A stretch of DNA of 64,000 nucleotides, taken from positions 682,001 to 746,000 of the forward strand of contig NZ_CP115668.1 in the NCBI RefSeq assembly GCF_028021195.1, written 5' to 3'. Position numbers and translations under genes: made by a program. Source of the stretch: Cutibacterium equinum. GTDB lineage: Bacteria > Actinomycetota > Actinomycetes > Propionibacteriales > Propionibacteriaceae. The notes beneath the pieces are model-generated. The model was not told the origin of the DNA, did no database searches, and worked only from the letters and a program-made list of their open reading frames with translations. Positions 38,289 to 46,513 of the stretch are shown here, piece after piece; the first letter of the stretch is position 1; every line of letters starts with the position of its first letter.

Positions 38289-38732
38289 ATGGGCGACAAG
38301 CATGGGGAGCCGTCGGAGGCTCTCAAGGTTCTCGTGTACTCCGATGATCACACTGTCCGCGAGCAGGTGAAGGTCGCGTTGTGCGGGACGATCGCCTCGG
38401 ACCTTCCGCGTGTCGAGGTCATCGAGACCGCGACCGAGGCCTCGGTCGTCGATGCCGTCAACAGTGGTCACTACGACGTCTTGATCGCTGATGGCGAATC
38501 GACCCCGTATGGCGGAATGGGGGTGTGTCACCAACTCAAGGACGAGGTCGAGGATTGCCCCCCGGTCGTCCTCCTGGTCGCTCGCGTCGCCGATGCATGG
38601 TTGGCGTCCTGGTCCCGTGCTGACGCCATCGCCACCCATCCTGTCGATCCGGTGGCCCTTCCCCAGACGGTGGCCTCGGTGGTTCGTGTTTCCCGCAGCG
38701 AGGCTGCCGAGCCCGCCGAGCAGGCTGTCTGA
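38289..38732 (+). CDS. Receiver-like protein lacking conserved Thr/Lys (pseudo-receiver)
   Basis: A 147-residue single-domain protein with a CheY-like pattern: acidic pair in VLVYSDDHTVRE, candidate phospho-Asp in YDVLIADGEST, but Val in the usual Thr/Ser position (VLLVARVAD) and His in place of the conserved Lys (ATHPVDP). No output domain or kinase is linked. The ATG at 38289 follows GGGAAAGGG. It diverges from ctaE across 252 bp. Either a phosphorylation-independent receiver or a remote homologue; its role is unknown. Confidence 0.7.
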   Translation: MGDKHGEPSEALKVLVYSDDHTVREQVKVALCGTIASDLPRVEVIETATEASVVDAVNSGHYDVLIADGESTPYGGMGVCHQLKDEVEDCPPVVLLVARVADAWLASWSRADAIATHPVDPVALPQTVASVVRVSRSEAAEPAEQAV

Positions 38733-38809
38733 GGCGGGCGGCAAACCTCAGGGTTGCACGGGTTCCCGGTTCATCGATCCGGGGACTGCCGACGCTCACC
38801 AGATTGCAG

Positions 38810-39520
38810 TCACCCCAGGCTGATGACAAGAGCCGCCCACGGCCCGGACCACAAGGCTGGGCCGTAGGCGAACGCTGATCCCCACGGCGAGGGTCGGCGT
38901 CGGCGGATGAGAGTCGTCGCGATGGCCAGGAGCGCTCCCAGTACGGTCGCGGCAAGCAATGTCGTCATGCCTGCCTGGAGGACTCCGGGGTGAACGGACG
39001 AGACGCCCGTGGTTGCACCCACGAAACCCGTTCCGGCAGCCAGCCTGACGTCCCCATATCCCAGCGAGGAACTGAGCCGCCACATCAGCCAGAAGAAGCC
39101 CGTTGATGCCGCCGCGACGGCAAGGCATCCTGCCAGTGTCGGGATGGGTGGCGGCGACGTCGCGGCCACTGTGGTCGCCAGCGCGACTACTGATTCGGCG
39201 ACACAACGACGCCACAGCCTCACCGGGAGGAAGGTGGTGGCCTGGTCGACAGCCACCAGGGTTGCCACCGATCCGGACCAGACCCACCACACGCCCCAGC
39301 TCCACCGTGGCGCCAAGGTTGAGAGGAACCCGCACAGGGCAGCTGTGGCGATGACGATGGCGGTCCGGGTAGGTGTGACGAGGGAGGCATATCGCGGCTT
39401 GACGGCCAGGACCTCCTCGCCCACCTCCTCAACTGTTGGCTCTGTCAACCGGGGAACGGTGACGAGCAAATGCCACAGTGCGAGTCCGCAGGAGACGGCA
39501 ATCCCGAGGACAGCCCACAT
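38810..39520 (-). CDS. A24 family prepilin peptidase-like protein
   Basis: About 236 residues with six to seven hydrophobic segments. The two aspartate motifs of type IV prepilin peptidases are seen as VAVDQATTFLPVRL and SSSLGYGDVRLAAGTG. The N-terminal methylase domain of PilD is missing, as in TadV-type enzymes. The ATG at 39520 lies 7 nt past the stop of the upstream DNA-binding gene; a GTG at 39577 would overlap that gene. No pilin or secretion ATPase gene occurs in the window, so its substrates must be elsewhere. Confidence 0.8.
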   Translation of the reverse strand: MWAVLGIAVSCGLALWHLLVTVPRLTEPTVEEVGEEVLAVKPRYASLVTPTRTAIVIATAALCGFLSTLAPRWSWGVWWVWSGSVATLVAVDQATTFLPVRLWRRCVAESVVALATTVAATSPPPIPTLAGCLAVAAASTGFFWLMWRLSSSLGYGDVRLAAGTGFVGATTGVSSVHPGVLQAGMTTLLAATVLGALLAIATTLIRRRRPSPWGSAFAYGPALWSGPWAALVISLG

Positions 39521-39527
39521 GGGTGCC

Positions 39528-40007
39528 TCAGGACGTCGTGATGGGCTCGGCGGTGGAGACCAGACCGCGAGCTTCACAAGCCGCCCGGGCCCGAAGCCGC
39601 GTCATCTCGGTGCACACGTCTGCCTCTCCATTGAGGAGGCGGTGAGCCTGGGGGATCGTCACGTCGAGCATGTCGGCGATGTCCTCGACCCCGCAGCCGG
39701 AGTTGCGGAGGGCGAGGGTCCTGGCCTGGGTACTTCCTGCTGGCACGATCCTGTCTCGTGTGGCTTCGACGTCATCAACGCTGACGGTGAGGATGCGCAT
39801 GGCGTCGATGACGCGAATCCGTGACAGGGGACGATCCCCCTGGCCGGCGAGTCGTCGGACCGTCTGGCTTGGGACGTGCGCGAGCAGGGCGACGACTCGC
39901 CACGGCACGCGGCATTCATGGACAAGGGAACGGACATGGAGGGAGAAGTAGCGGGCGTCGACCCACGCTGTCGACGCCGTTGAGGGCGGTAGATCCGGTC
40001 TAATCAT
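39528..40007 (-). CDS. Putative helix-turn-helix DNA-binding protein
   Basis: A 159-residue protein. Two HTH-like stretches are seen: CRVPWRVVALLAHVPSQTVRRLAGQG (about residues 30-57) and RNSGCGVEDIADMLDVTIPQAHRLLNGE (about residues 103-130). I do not recognise a named family. The ATG at 40007 follows AAAGGCC. It probably forms an operon with the prepilin peptidase (7-nt gap), and the palindrome-rich upstream DNA (40010-40140) could be its own target. DNA binding is inferred from sequence pattern only. Confidence 0.6.
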   Translation of the reverse strand: MIRPDLPPSTASTAWVDARYFSLHVRSLVHECRVPWRVVALLAHVPSQTVRRLAGQGDRPLSRIRVIDAMRILTVSVDDVEATRDRIVPAGSTQARTLALRNSGCGVEDIADMLDVTIPQAHRLLNGEADVCTEMTRLRARAACEARGLVSTAEPITTS

Positions 40008-40288
40008 GTGACAGGCCTTTCTGTCTGCGGCGTGTCCTCCGGAGGGACACGGAACACTCTTCTTAATGGGGATAAGTGTCATTACAGACGCCTGATGTGA
40101 CATCAAACTTGTGTTGTTACATGACTGTTACATTGCGTGTCATATTTCGAGACTCAGATGTCCTGACCGGAGACGTTGATCGCCGGTGAGGGTGCAGGCG
40201 TTGATCCACCCGACAGTCCGGACCAGCACCGCTGTGGCGGCGTGAGTTTTTCGCGCCGGGGATGTTGACGTGGGCGACGCGGGACTAC
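40008..40288. promoter_or_regulatory. Repeat-rich, locally A+T-rich intergenic region
   Basis: No gene is supported in these 281 bp. The region holds the palindrome TGATGTGACATCA (40093-40105), two direct copies of TGTTACAT 11 bp apart (40115-40122, 40126-40133), and an imperfect hairpin around 40031-40051. These look like binding sites upstream of the HTH gene. The part from 40140 to 40288 shows nothing convincing beyond the MFS stop. Confidence 0.5.
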
Positions 40289-41425
40289 TCACGAGTGGGG
40301 GCTCATTCGTGATCGGGCCAGCTGGCCGATGACCGCGAGTGCCGCAACGGATGCAGCGGCCAGGCACAGTGTCGTCGCAGTGGCGTCGTGGGCCACGAGT
40401 AGTGACCCGAGCGTGGCGCCAAGGGCTGATCCCAGGTAGTTGGCTGAGGCGTTGGCGGCGACCGCGGTGGCACCGTCGTCGGGGTTGGCCCCGAGCAGGA
40501 CGTGTTGTTGGGGTGCCAGTGACGCCCAGCCGCAGACTCCCCACACGAACAGGCTCCCCAGCATCACGGCCGGGGTGTGACTGGCGGTCATGCCGGCCAA
40601 GGCCATCGTGAGGCCGGCCAACAGCAGAGCGCTGAGACGCAAGGGCTGTCCCCGGTCGACGACGTGTCCGATGCCGAGGGCACCGACGGCACCTCCAAGG
40701 CCCCAAACCCAGATCGCTGCAGTTTGGTGGCCGGCCAGGCTGGACTGGCCGAGGACAACCGTCAGGTAGGTGTAGAGCCCTAGTGGCGCGATCCCCGTCA
40801 ATAGGGTTACGGTGACCGTCACGAGGTTGTCCGGCCGGGCTGCAGCCCGCAGGCGCGCGGCCGGGCTGGACGCTGGCACTGGGGGTAGGTCCCCGCCGTG
40901 GGACAGGATCCCTGCCAGCGACACCGCGCCCGTGACGACGATGAGGACGATGGCTGCCCGCCATCCCCACCGACTGGCCAGCGCCAATCCCAGAGGAACG
41001 CCGAAGACGGTCCCCACAGCCAGACCGGACAGGACGAGGGACAAGGCCCTGCCGCGGTTCTGGGGGCCAACGAGAGTGGCAGCCACCGCCGACGACAAAG
41101 GTGAGTAGACCCCAGCGGCAGCTCCGGCGACAGCTCGCGCCACAAGGAACACCGCCACTGTTGTCGACACCGCTGTGGCGAGGTTCGCCAGAGTGAACAC
41201 GGCCAGGGCGCCGACAAGGCTGCGCCGCGAGTTGAGACCCGCTTGCCCTGCCAGAAGTGGCCCTGCGATCGCATAACACCCAGTAAAGGCAGCCACTCCG
41301 AGCCCGACCACGGCTTCACGGGACCCCATGGACACGGCCAGTGCCGGCAACAGTCCAGCGATGACATAGGCATCCAGCCCCAGGGCAACGCTGCCCATCA
41401 CGAACGGCCAGAGTCGGCGAATCAC
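40289..41425 (-). CDS. MFS transporter (drug-efflux type)
   Basis: A 378-residue major facilitator with about 12 helices. The N-terminal half shows GLDAYVIAGLLPALA and AGAAAGVYSPLSSAVAATLV, and the helix 2-3 loop is short. The C-terminal half is compact, as in AraJ/CmlA-like efflux members. Start is a GTG that overlaps the arsR-type stop (GTGA), so expression follows that regulator. The effector sensed by the regulator is likely the transported compound; its identity is unknown. Region G+C and codon use look like the neighbours. Confidence 0.85.
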   Translation of the reverse strand: MIRRLWPFVMGSVALGLDAYVIAGLLPALAVSMGSREAVVGLGVAAFTGCYAIAGPLLAGQAGLNSRRSLVGALAVFTLANLATAVSTTVAVFLVARAVAGAAAGVYSPLSSAVAATLVGPQNRGRALSLVLSGLAVGTVFGVPLGLALASRWGWRAAIVLIVVTGAVSLAGILSHGGDLPPVPASSPAARLRAAARPDNLVTVTVTLLTGIAPLGLYTYLTVVLGQSSLAGHQTAAIWVWGLGGAVGALGIGHVVDRGQPLRLSALLLAGLTMALAGMTASHTPAVMLGSLFVWGVCGWASLAPQQHVLLGANPDDGATAVAANASANYLGSALGATLGSLLVAHDATATTLCLAAASVAALAVIGQLARSRMSPHS

Positions 41426-41745
41426 TCGGCCCCCTCGCTCCCGGCGTTGGCGATGACTGCCGCCAAGACCCCCGGGAACAGTGCGTCCACGTCCTCGCGC
41501 CGCAGCCGGATCAGGCAGGCGCGTCCCTCGCTCCTGGTCCAGGTCACCCCTGCTTCCCGCAGTATCCGCGTGTGGTAGGTCAGCGTGGAGCGGGGTAGAT
41601 CCTCTGCGAGGTCGAGGCTGTCATGATCCTGACCGTCGGCCAGTCGGCGAACCATCTCGAGTCGTGTGGGGTCGCTCAGCGCGGCCAGGACGCGGGGCAG
41701 TGTGATCTCGTCGACCTCTGGGTGGGCGTAGGAGCGAGGGGGCAT
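41422..41745 (-). CDS. ArsR-family winged-helix regulator
   Basis: A 107-residue repressor with LPRVLAALSDPTRLEMVRRLADG and the recognition helix in LDLAEDLPRSTLTYHTRILREAGV. No cysteine pair for metal sensing is seen, so it probably senses an organic ligand or other cue. The ATG at 41745 follows TTTGGAGGTCTC, an excellent ribosome-binding site. It is coupled to the MFS gene downstream. A 17-bp-arm palindrome (41764-41806) immediately upstream is its likely operator. Confidence 0.9.
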   Translation of the reverse strand: MPPRSYAHPEVDEITLPRVLAALSDPTRLEMVRRLADGQDHDSLDLAEDLPRSTLTYHTRILREAGVTWTRSEGRACLIRLRREDVDALFPGVLAAVIANAGSEGAE

Positions 41746-41763
41746 GAGACCTCCAAAGGAATC

Positions 41764-41806
41764 GTGCAGTGATACTTGCATGATAATCGTGCAAGTATCA
41801 CTGCAC
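41764..41806. promoter_or_regulatory. Long perfect palindrome upstream of the ArsR-MFS operon
   Basis: Arms GTGCAGTGATACTTGCA (41764-41780) and its exact complement (41790-41806) flank a 9-bp A+T-rich centre. It lies 18 nt before the arsR-type start and 20 nt before the small plus-strand frame at 41827, placing it over both possible promoters. ArsR autorepression is the simplest reading. Confidence 0.8.
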
Positions 41807-41826
41807 AAACATGGAGGTCAATCAAC

Positions 41827-41859
41827 ATGTTCGGTCAGTACATCCAGATCACGCACTGA
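41827..41859 (+). other. Ten-residue frame with a strong ribosome-binding site; leader or gene remnant
   Basis: GGAGGT at 41813-41818 is 8 nt before an ATG that opens MFGQYIQITH and then stops. The signal is as good as that of any full gene here and points away from the palindromic operator. It may be the surviving 5' end of a divergent ArsR target gene lost by deletion, or a short leader peptide. The 50 bp downstream show no continuation before a hairpin. Confidence 0.45.
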
Positions 41860-41909
41860 AGTTGACAGTGGTGTCCCTGCTGCAGCCGCGAAAAACGTGC
41901 GACGCACGA

Positions 41910-41941
41910 CGACGGGGCTCGTCGACTGACGAGCCCCGTCG
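41910..41941. terminator. Hairpin after the sunset-domain gene
   Basis: Perfect 14-bp stem (CGACGGGGCTCGTC, 41910-41923 with 41928-41941) with a GACT loop, 19 nt past the stop of the minus-strand gene at 41960. It could also end plus-strand transcripts from the palindrome region. Confidence 0.75.
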
Positions 41942-41959
41942 GAAACGTGGAGTGAGAAC

Positions 41960-43072
41960 TCAGCGCTGGGCCTTGGTGAACCCGGCAGCCTGGGCGTCCT
42001 CCTCGGTGGCGAACCACACGTCGGCGATGGTGCGGTCGTAACCGCCAGAACCGGGGACGTGGTACTTCATCGAGCGGTCATTGCCCTTGATGACGTAGCC
42101 CTCCGGCGGATTGTCACCGACGTACGAGGTGGCCTTCGGCTCCTCGTCCTTCGCGTCCTCCTTGGGGGCCTTGGCGGCGCCGTCCTTGGTCGTGGTCTGG
42201 GAGCGGGCGCCCTCGTCGACGAAGGTGGCGGTCTCGGCGGTCTTCTCGGCAGCAGCGGCAGCGGGGCCACCCTCGTCGGCCATGGCGGCGACGGGGTCGG
42301 CTGGAACCGACGTGTCCTTGTCCTTCTTCTCCTTGTCCTTCTTCGGCTCGGGCGCGGCAACCGGCTTGGAGTCGTTGCTGGAGTCGGCCTTGTCGGCGGG
42401 CTTTGGAGTGGAATCCTCGGTCGCCTTGTCCTTGTCCCCGGGGGTCCACGAGTAGGTGACCTTGGGCTCGTGGGCCGTCCAGCCATCGTCAGAGGACTTC
42501 ATGAAGCGTCGGCTGGCGACGATGGCTGCAGCCGAGATTCCACCGAGAATGGCGAGGGTGCCGAGAACCTTGCCGAACTTGCCGCGACGCTTGGTCTTCT
42601 TGACCGACTTCTTGTCGCTGTCGGCCTTGGTGGCCAGCTCAAGCGACTCACCCTTGAGGGCGGAAACGGCGGCCTGTCCACGGCGGGTGGCCTCCTCGAC
42701 TGCGGGCAGGGAAGTGACCTTTTCGGCTCGCTCCTCGAGCCCGGGCAGGACGTCGTTCTGGAAGGTGTCGTAAGCCTGTTGGAGGGCCGGGACGACCTTC
42801 TCCTGGGTGTACTCCTTCGAGACGTCAAGGGCCTTCTTGCCAGCCTCGACGGCCTGGTCAGAAATGGGTCCGAGCTTCTCGGAGAGCGGTCCGAGCTTCT
42901 CGGAGATGGGGCCAAGCTTGTCACCGACCTGCGCGGCCAGCGGAGCTGCCTTGTCCTGGGCGGCTGTGAGGTACGCGGCGGCGATCTCCAGCGCCTGTGC
43001 ACGCTGCTCCTTGAGCGTGCTGGGGCTGCTTGCGGCGGCGGTCTTGCGGGAAGCCTTCTTCTTGCAGGACAC
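41960..43072 (-). CDS. Sunset-domain membrane protein with Lys/Ala/Glu-rich linkers
   Basis: A 370-residue protein. Residues 1-160 are helical and repetitive ([22 protein letters not shown]), then one transmembrane helix near residue 190 ([21 protein letters not shown]), then about 120 residues of acidic, low-complexity linker, and a C-terminal 50-residue domain [36 protein letters not shown], written here only in part for shape: its YH-P, YDRT and WFxTxxxA features fit the actinobacterial sunset domain. The GTG at 43072 follows GGAGGAACC. Function unknown; probably envelope-associated. Confidence 0.75.
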   Translation of the reverse strand: MSCKKKASRKTAAASSPSTLKEQRAQALEIAAAYLTAAQDKAAPLAAQVGDKLGPISEKLGPLSEKLGPISDQAVEAGKKALDVSKEYTQEKVVPALQQAYDTFQNDVLPGLEERAEKVTSLPAVEEATRRGQAAVSALKGESLELATKADSDKKSVKKTKRRGKFGKVLGTLAILGGISAAAIVASRRFMKSSDDGWTAHEPKVTYSWTPGDKDKATEDSTPKPADKADSSNDSKPVAAPEPKKDKEKKDKDTSVPADPVAAMADEGGPAAAAAEKTAETATFVDEGARSQTTTKDGAAKAPKEDAKDEEPKATSYVGDNPPEGYVIKGNDRSMKYHVPGSGGYDRTIADVWFATEEDAQAAGFTKAQR

Positions 43073-43256
43073 GGTTCCTCCAATTTTCTGTGGGACAAAG
43101 CTCGTGATCGAGCACTTCCCACGGTATCTGTCACATGGCCTGTAGACCAGGGATTCGTAGTTCCTGATGTTCACTCAAGGGCCAATTCAGGCCAGGATCC
43201 TTCGGGAGTCAGTAGTCTGGAGTGGCCCACATCGTTTCTCATAGGAAGGCAGGCAG

Positions 43257-43769
43257 GTGGCCTCTACCGCGACTCTGCACACCAACCACGGTGACATCGT
43301 CCTCAATCTCTTCGCCGATCAGGCTCCCAAGACCGTCGAGAATTTCGTCGGACTGGCTGGCGGCACCAAGGAGTACGTCGACCCGAACACCGGTCAGCCG
43401 ACCACTGGCAAGTTCTACGACGGCTTGACCTTCCACCGCGTCATCGACGGGTTCATGATCCAGGGAGGTTGCCCCCTCGGTACCGGAACTGGCGGCCCTG
43501 GCTACCGGTTCGCCGACGAGTTCCACCCCGAGCTCACCTTCTCCAAGCCCTACCTGCTGGCCATGGCCAATGCCGGACCGGGCACCAATGGTTCCCAGTT
43601 CTTCATCACCGTTGCCCCGACCCCGCACCTGAACCGTCGTCACACCATCTTTGGTGAGGTCGCTGACGAGGAGTCGCGCAAGGTCGTCGACGAGATCGCC
43701 CAGGTTCGTACCGGTCGCGGGGATCGTCCAGTTGACCCGGTCGTCATCGAGAGCGTCGAGCTGTCCTGA
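43257..43769 (+). CDS. Peptidyl-prolyl cis-trans isomerase, cyclophilin type
   Basis: A 170-residue cyclophilin. Active-site motifs are [28 protein letters not shown] and a His in [11 protein letters not shown]; the catalytic Arg of FHRV is intact. It lacks a signal peptide, so it is a cytosolic proline isomerase. The GTG at 43257 follows AGGAAGGCAGGCAG. It is followed by two hairpins. Confidence 0.95.
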   Translation: MASTATLHTNHGDIVLNLFADQAPKTVENFVGLAGGTKEYVDPNTGQPTTGKFYDGLTFHRVIDGFMIQGGCPLGTGTGGPGYRFADEFHPELTFSKPYLLAMANAGPGTNGSQFFITVAPTPHLNRRHTIFGEVADEESRKVVDEIAQVRTGRGDRPVDPVVIESVELS

Positions 43770-43778
43770 CCCTTGAAT

Positions 43779-43847
43779 CCTCGGCCCTGGCGGATGGTGT
43801 CTGCCAGGGCCGAGGTGAGCCCCGAGGTGGCCGCACCTCGGGGTTTT
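43779..43847 (+). terminator. Two consecutive hairpins after the cyclophilin gene
   Basis: Hairpin 1 has 13-bp arms (43779-43791 with 43803-43815). Hairpin 2 has 10-bp arms (CCCCGAGGTG, 43820-43829 with 43834-43843) followed by TTTT. The second is a classic intrinsic terminator; the rhomboid-like gene starts 54 nt later. Confidence 0.8.
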
Positions 43848-43900
43848 CCACTACTGCCGCCTTTCCCCGTCATCGGCGGCCCTATGGTCAGAGGAGATTC

Positions 43901-44545
43901 ATGCCCGACCGCTGGAGAGAGCATCCTGTCTTCCCCGCCCCGGCAAGGTGTCCGGCCTCGCTGGTGCTGGCCGTAGTGACTCTGTTGGTGACGATCGCGG
44001 CGCGATTCACGCCCTTGGCCTCGATGCTGGCCTCTGGAAGTATGCCGGCCTACGACTTCCAGGTCTGGCGGCCGCTGGTCTTCTCCGTGACGACCTCGTC
44101 GATCCTCGGTGCTGTCCTCAACGGTCTGCTTCTGGTGCTCATCGGCCATCAGATCGAGCCCATGATCGATTCGGTGCAGTTCGCGTTCCTGTACCTGCTG
44201 TGTGGGGTCGGAGGATCGACGACCATCAGCCTTGCCGGTGTGCCGTACTGTTTCGAAGGATCCATGTGCGGGCTGTTCGGGCTGATGGCGGCCTCGGCGG
44301 TCGTCAAGTACGCCCAGAACCAAGACATTCGCGCTGACATCGTCTTGCTGACGATGTTCATCATCTGGGCCATCGTGATGGGGTCTGACATCTGGATCGC
44401 CGACATCGGAGCGGTCGTCGTCGGAGCGGTGTCCGGCTGGGCGTGGCTGCAGACACGATGGTCGTCATACCGTCGTCAGCTCGGGGCGGGACTGGCAATT
44501 CTCGCCGTCTGTCTGGCTGCTCTCACCGTCACCTGGGTGGTGTGA
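43901..44545 (+). CDS. Rhomboid-family membrane protein lacking catalytic residues
   Basis: A 214-residue, six-helix protein of rhomboid outline: WRPLVFSVTTSSILGAVLNGLLLVL matches the L1/TM2 region, FAFLYLLCGVGGSTTISL the next helix. Where active rhomboids have GASG-FGL, this has GSMCGLFGL, with Met in the catalytic Ser position; and the helix 6 His-Gly-G element is replaced by ADIGAVVVGAVSGW. It should therefore be a non-proteolytic rhomboid. The ATG at 43901 follows GAGGAG. Its last 81 bp overlap the convergent nuclease gene. Confidence 0.75.
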   Translation: MPDRWREHPVFPAPARCPASLVLAVVTLLVTIAARFTPLASMLASGSMPAYDFQVWRPLVFSVTTSSILGAVLNGLLLVLIGHQIEPMIDSVQFAFLYLLCGVGGSTTISLAGVPYCFEGSMCGLFGLMAASAVVKYAQNQDIRADIVLLTMFIIWAIVMGSDIWIADIGAVVVGAVSGWAWLQTRWSSYRRQLGAGLAILAVCLAALTVTWVV

Positions 44546-46228
44546 GGCGGCCACGCGCACTGCGAGTTCCTCGCTGGTCATCCAGCAATGGGCTGGCCAT
44601 GACCATTCCCCGACGATGTCGACCAGCCGAACCCCAGGTTCCTCACACCACGATGCGACCAACTCGGCTTCCTCAATGGTGCATGCCGGTAGGCCTGCTG
44701 GGGGAGGGGTGACGGTCTCGGCAGTTGCGCAGATCGCCTCGATGACAGGCATGGGGTCAGTACCTGTGCGGCATCGTCCTGCTCCAGCCAGTCGGCCATG
44801 TCGAATGACGTGAATCTCCCAGAAGGGGCCGTCCCGGCGGGCCGCCACAATCTGGCGGCAGGATGCCAATGACGCCAACCGGGCACGTCGTCGGGTGGCT
44901 CTCAAGACCTCCAGGGCGTCCTGAGTGTATTGCGCGGCCTCCTCAAAGCGTTCAGCCTCGGACAGGCGGGCAATTCGCTGTGCGAGCTGATCGGTGAGGT
45001 CACGGACGTCGCAGGTCATGGCCATGCGAGTGCGCTCGACGATGGCCGAGTAGTCAGCGGCGGGATTCAGACACGGAGCTGAGCACCGCCCCAGCTCAGC
45101 CAGTGGGCACCCGTCTCGATGACGCGACAGCGGTTCGCTGCACTGTCGAAGGCCAAAGGCTTCAGCAAGGACAATGGCGGCACGAGTCGCTGCCCGGCGG
45201 TTGGTGAATGGCCCCCAGGGTGGTTGTGACCCGCGATCAGCTCGGCGTACCACCGACGGTCGGGGACACTCCTCGTCGGTGAGGGTGACCCACCACGCTG
45301 ATCCCTGGCGACGTGAACGACGGTTATACCGCGGTTGGTGGGCGTCAATGAGACGTAGTTCCCGGACTCCCGCCTCAAGGCGAGTCGAGCATTCTCGGGC
45401 TTTCACCCCGGTTGCGACCCGGACCATCTCGTCCATCCGGCGCCGCGTCTCGGAGGCGGTGAAGTACTGCGACACTCGGCGTCGAATATTGACCGACGTC
45501 CCCACATAGAGCACCTCAGGTGAGGACAGCCCCGGTTTGTCGAGGCAGAACCAGTACACGCCGGGCCCTTCCGGCAGATCCTTGGCCCACACTCGGCGGC
45601 GTCGCCGAGCATGAGGTACCTGGTGAGTCATGTCCAGGAGGTCTTCCACAGTGGTGACGCCGAGGTTTCCCACCCGTTCGATGAGACCGTGCAGGACATC
45701 GACCGTCGCACGGGCGTCCGCCAGTGCGCGATGAGACGGCGTTGTCGTGGTCTGGAACAACCGGGACAAGGTAGCCAGCTTGTAGTTGCGCACCTCACCG
45801 CGAGGCAGAACGCAGCGAGCCAGCGCGAGGGTGTCCACGACGGCGGGGTACTCCCATGGATAGTCGTGCTCGGCATAGGCCCGCTTGAGGAAGCCGACGT
45901 CAAAGCGGGCGTTGTGGGCCACTAACACCGTGCCACGACTGAATTCTGACCAGCTTGGCAGAACGGCGGTCAGCGGTGGTGCGGGCCGGGTCATGGCGTC
46001 CGTGATGCCGGTGAGGACTTGGACGGAGGCTGGGATCGGCTCAGATGGGCGGACGAGGGTCTGGAACTCACCCTCGACGTGACCTCCGCGCACCTTGACG
46101 GCCCCGATCTCGGTGATCTCGGCACGGTCTCCAGTACCGGTGGTCTCGAGGTCGACGACGCAGAAGGTGACGTCGGGCAGAGGAGTGCCCAGATCGTCGA
46201 AAGACGGCTGGAAGGGTGCGGCACTCAT
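44465..46228 (-). CDS. DEDD exonuclease (DnaQ-like) fused to UvrC-type GIY-YIG endonuclease
   Basis: A 587-residue fusion. Residues 10-180 form a DEDDh 3'-5' exonuclease: VVDLETTG, NARFDVGFL and HRALADARAT carry the catalytic acids and His. Residues 210-300 form the GIY-YIG nuclease domain (GPGVYWFCLDKPG, YVGTSVNIRRRVSQY). A UvrBC-like Cys-containing and helical section follows, but the RNase H-like and HhH domains of UvrC are absent, as in E. coli Cho. It matches the mycobacterial Rv2191 type. The ATG at 46228 starts the exonuclease fold. It likely acts in DNA repair. Confidence 0.88.
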   Translation of the reverse strand: MSAAPFQPSFDDLGTPLPDVTFCVVDLETTGTGDRAEITEIGAVKVRGGHVEGEFQTLVRPSEPIPASVQVLTGITDAMTRPAPPLTAVLPSWSEFSRGTVLVAHNARFDVGFLKRAYAEHDYPWEYPAVVDTLALARCVLPRGEVRNYKLATLSRLFQTTTTPSHRALADARATVDVLHGLIERVGNLGVTTVEDLLDMTHQVPHARRRRRVWAKDLPEGPGVYWFCLDKPGLSSPEVLYVGTSVNIRRRVSQYFTASETRRRMDEMVRVATGVKARECSTRLEAGVRELRLIDAHQPRYNRRSRRQGSAWWVTLTDEECPRPSVVRRADRGSQPPWGPFTNRRAATRAAIVLAEAFGLRQCSEPLSRHRDGCPLAELGRCSAPCLNPAADYSAIVERTRMAMTCDVRDLTDQLAQRIARLSEAERFEEAAQYTQDALEVLRATRRRARLASLASCRQIVAARRDGPFWEIHVIRHGRLAGAGRCRTGTDPMPVIEAICATAETVTPPPAGLPACTIEEAELVASWCEEPGVRLVDIVGEWSWPAHCWMTSEELAVRVAASHHPGDGESSQTDGENCQSRPELTTV

Positions 46229-46513
46229 GAGCGTGACGATAGGGAATCCCTGCGACAAGATTGCCGAGCGCTGGCGAGAACAATGGAGAACACCCTTGTG
46301 AAAGGCACGTTGTGCGCCGATCTTGCTCATGGACGCGCACGGATAGGATCGGTTTTCCCCCAGAGGTTGCCTCAACTCCTGAGGAGCACATAAGATTCTC
46401 TTAGTCGGCAGGGATGGTCCTGGCTCGACGACCAAATCACGGCTGGACGGATGATTCGGTCGAATCGCGTTATGATGCGATCAGGCCGGTCAGGTGATGG
46501 TGAAGGGTAGACA
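46229..46513. other. Intergenic gap between the divergent nuclease and NlpC/P60 genes
   Basis: The 285 bp hold no supported gene. I looked for a c-di-AMP (ydaO) riboswitch, which often precedes actinobacterial cell-wall hydrolases, and found no match to its conserved core. TTATGAT at about 46470 is a weak -10-like element for the plus-strand gene. Confidence 0.4.

Noticed and set aside
40140-40288. Possible remnant gene downstream of the MFS gene
   Set aside because: The open minus-strand frame there is an alternative frame of the MFS gene running on; no start, motif or ribosome-binding site.
46229-46513. c-di-AMP riboswitch before the NlpC/P60 gene
   Set aside because: The conserved ydaO core sequences and pairing were not found on inspection.
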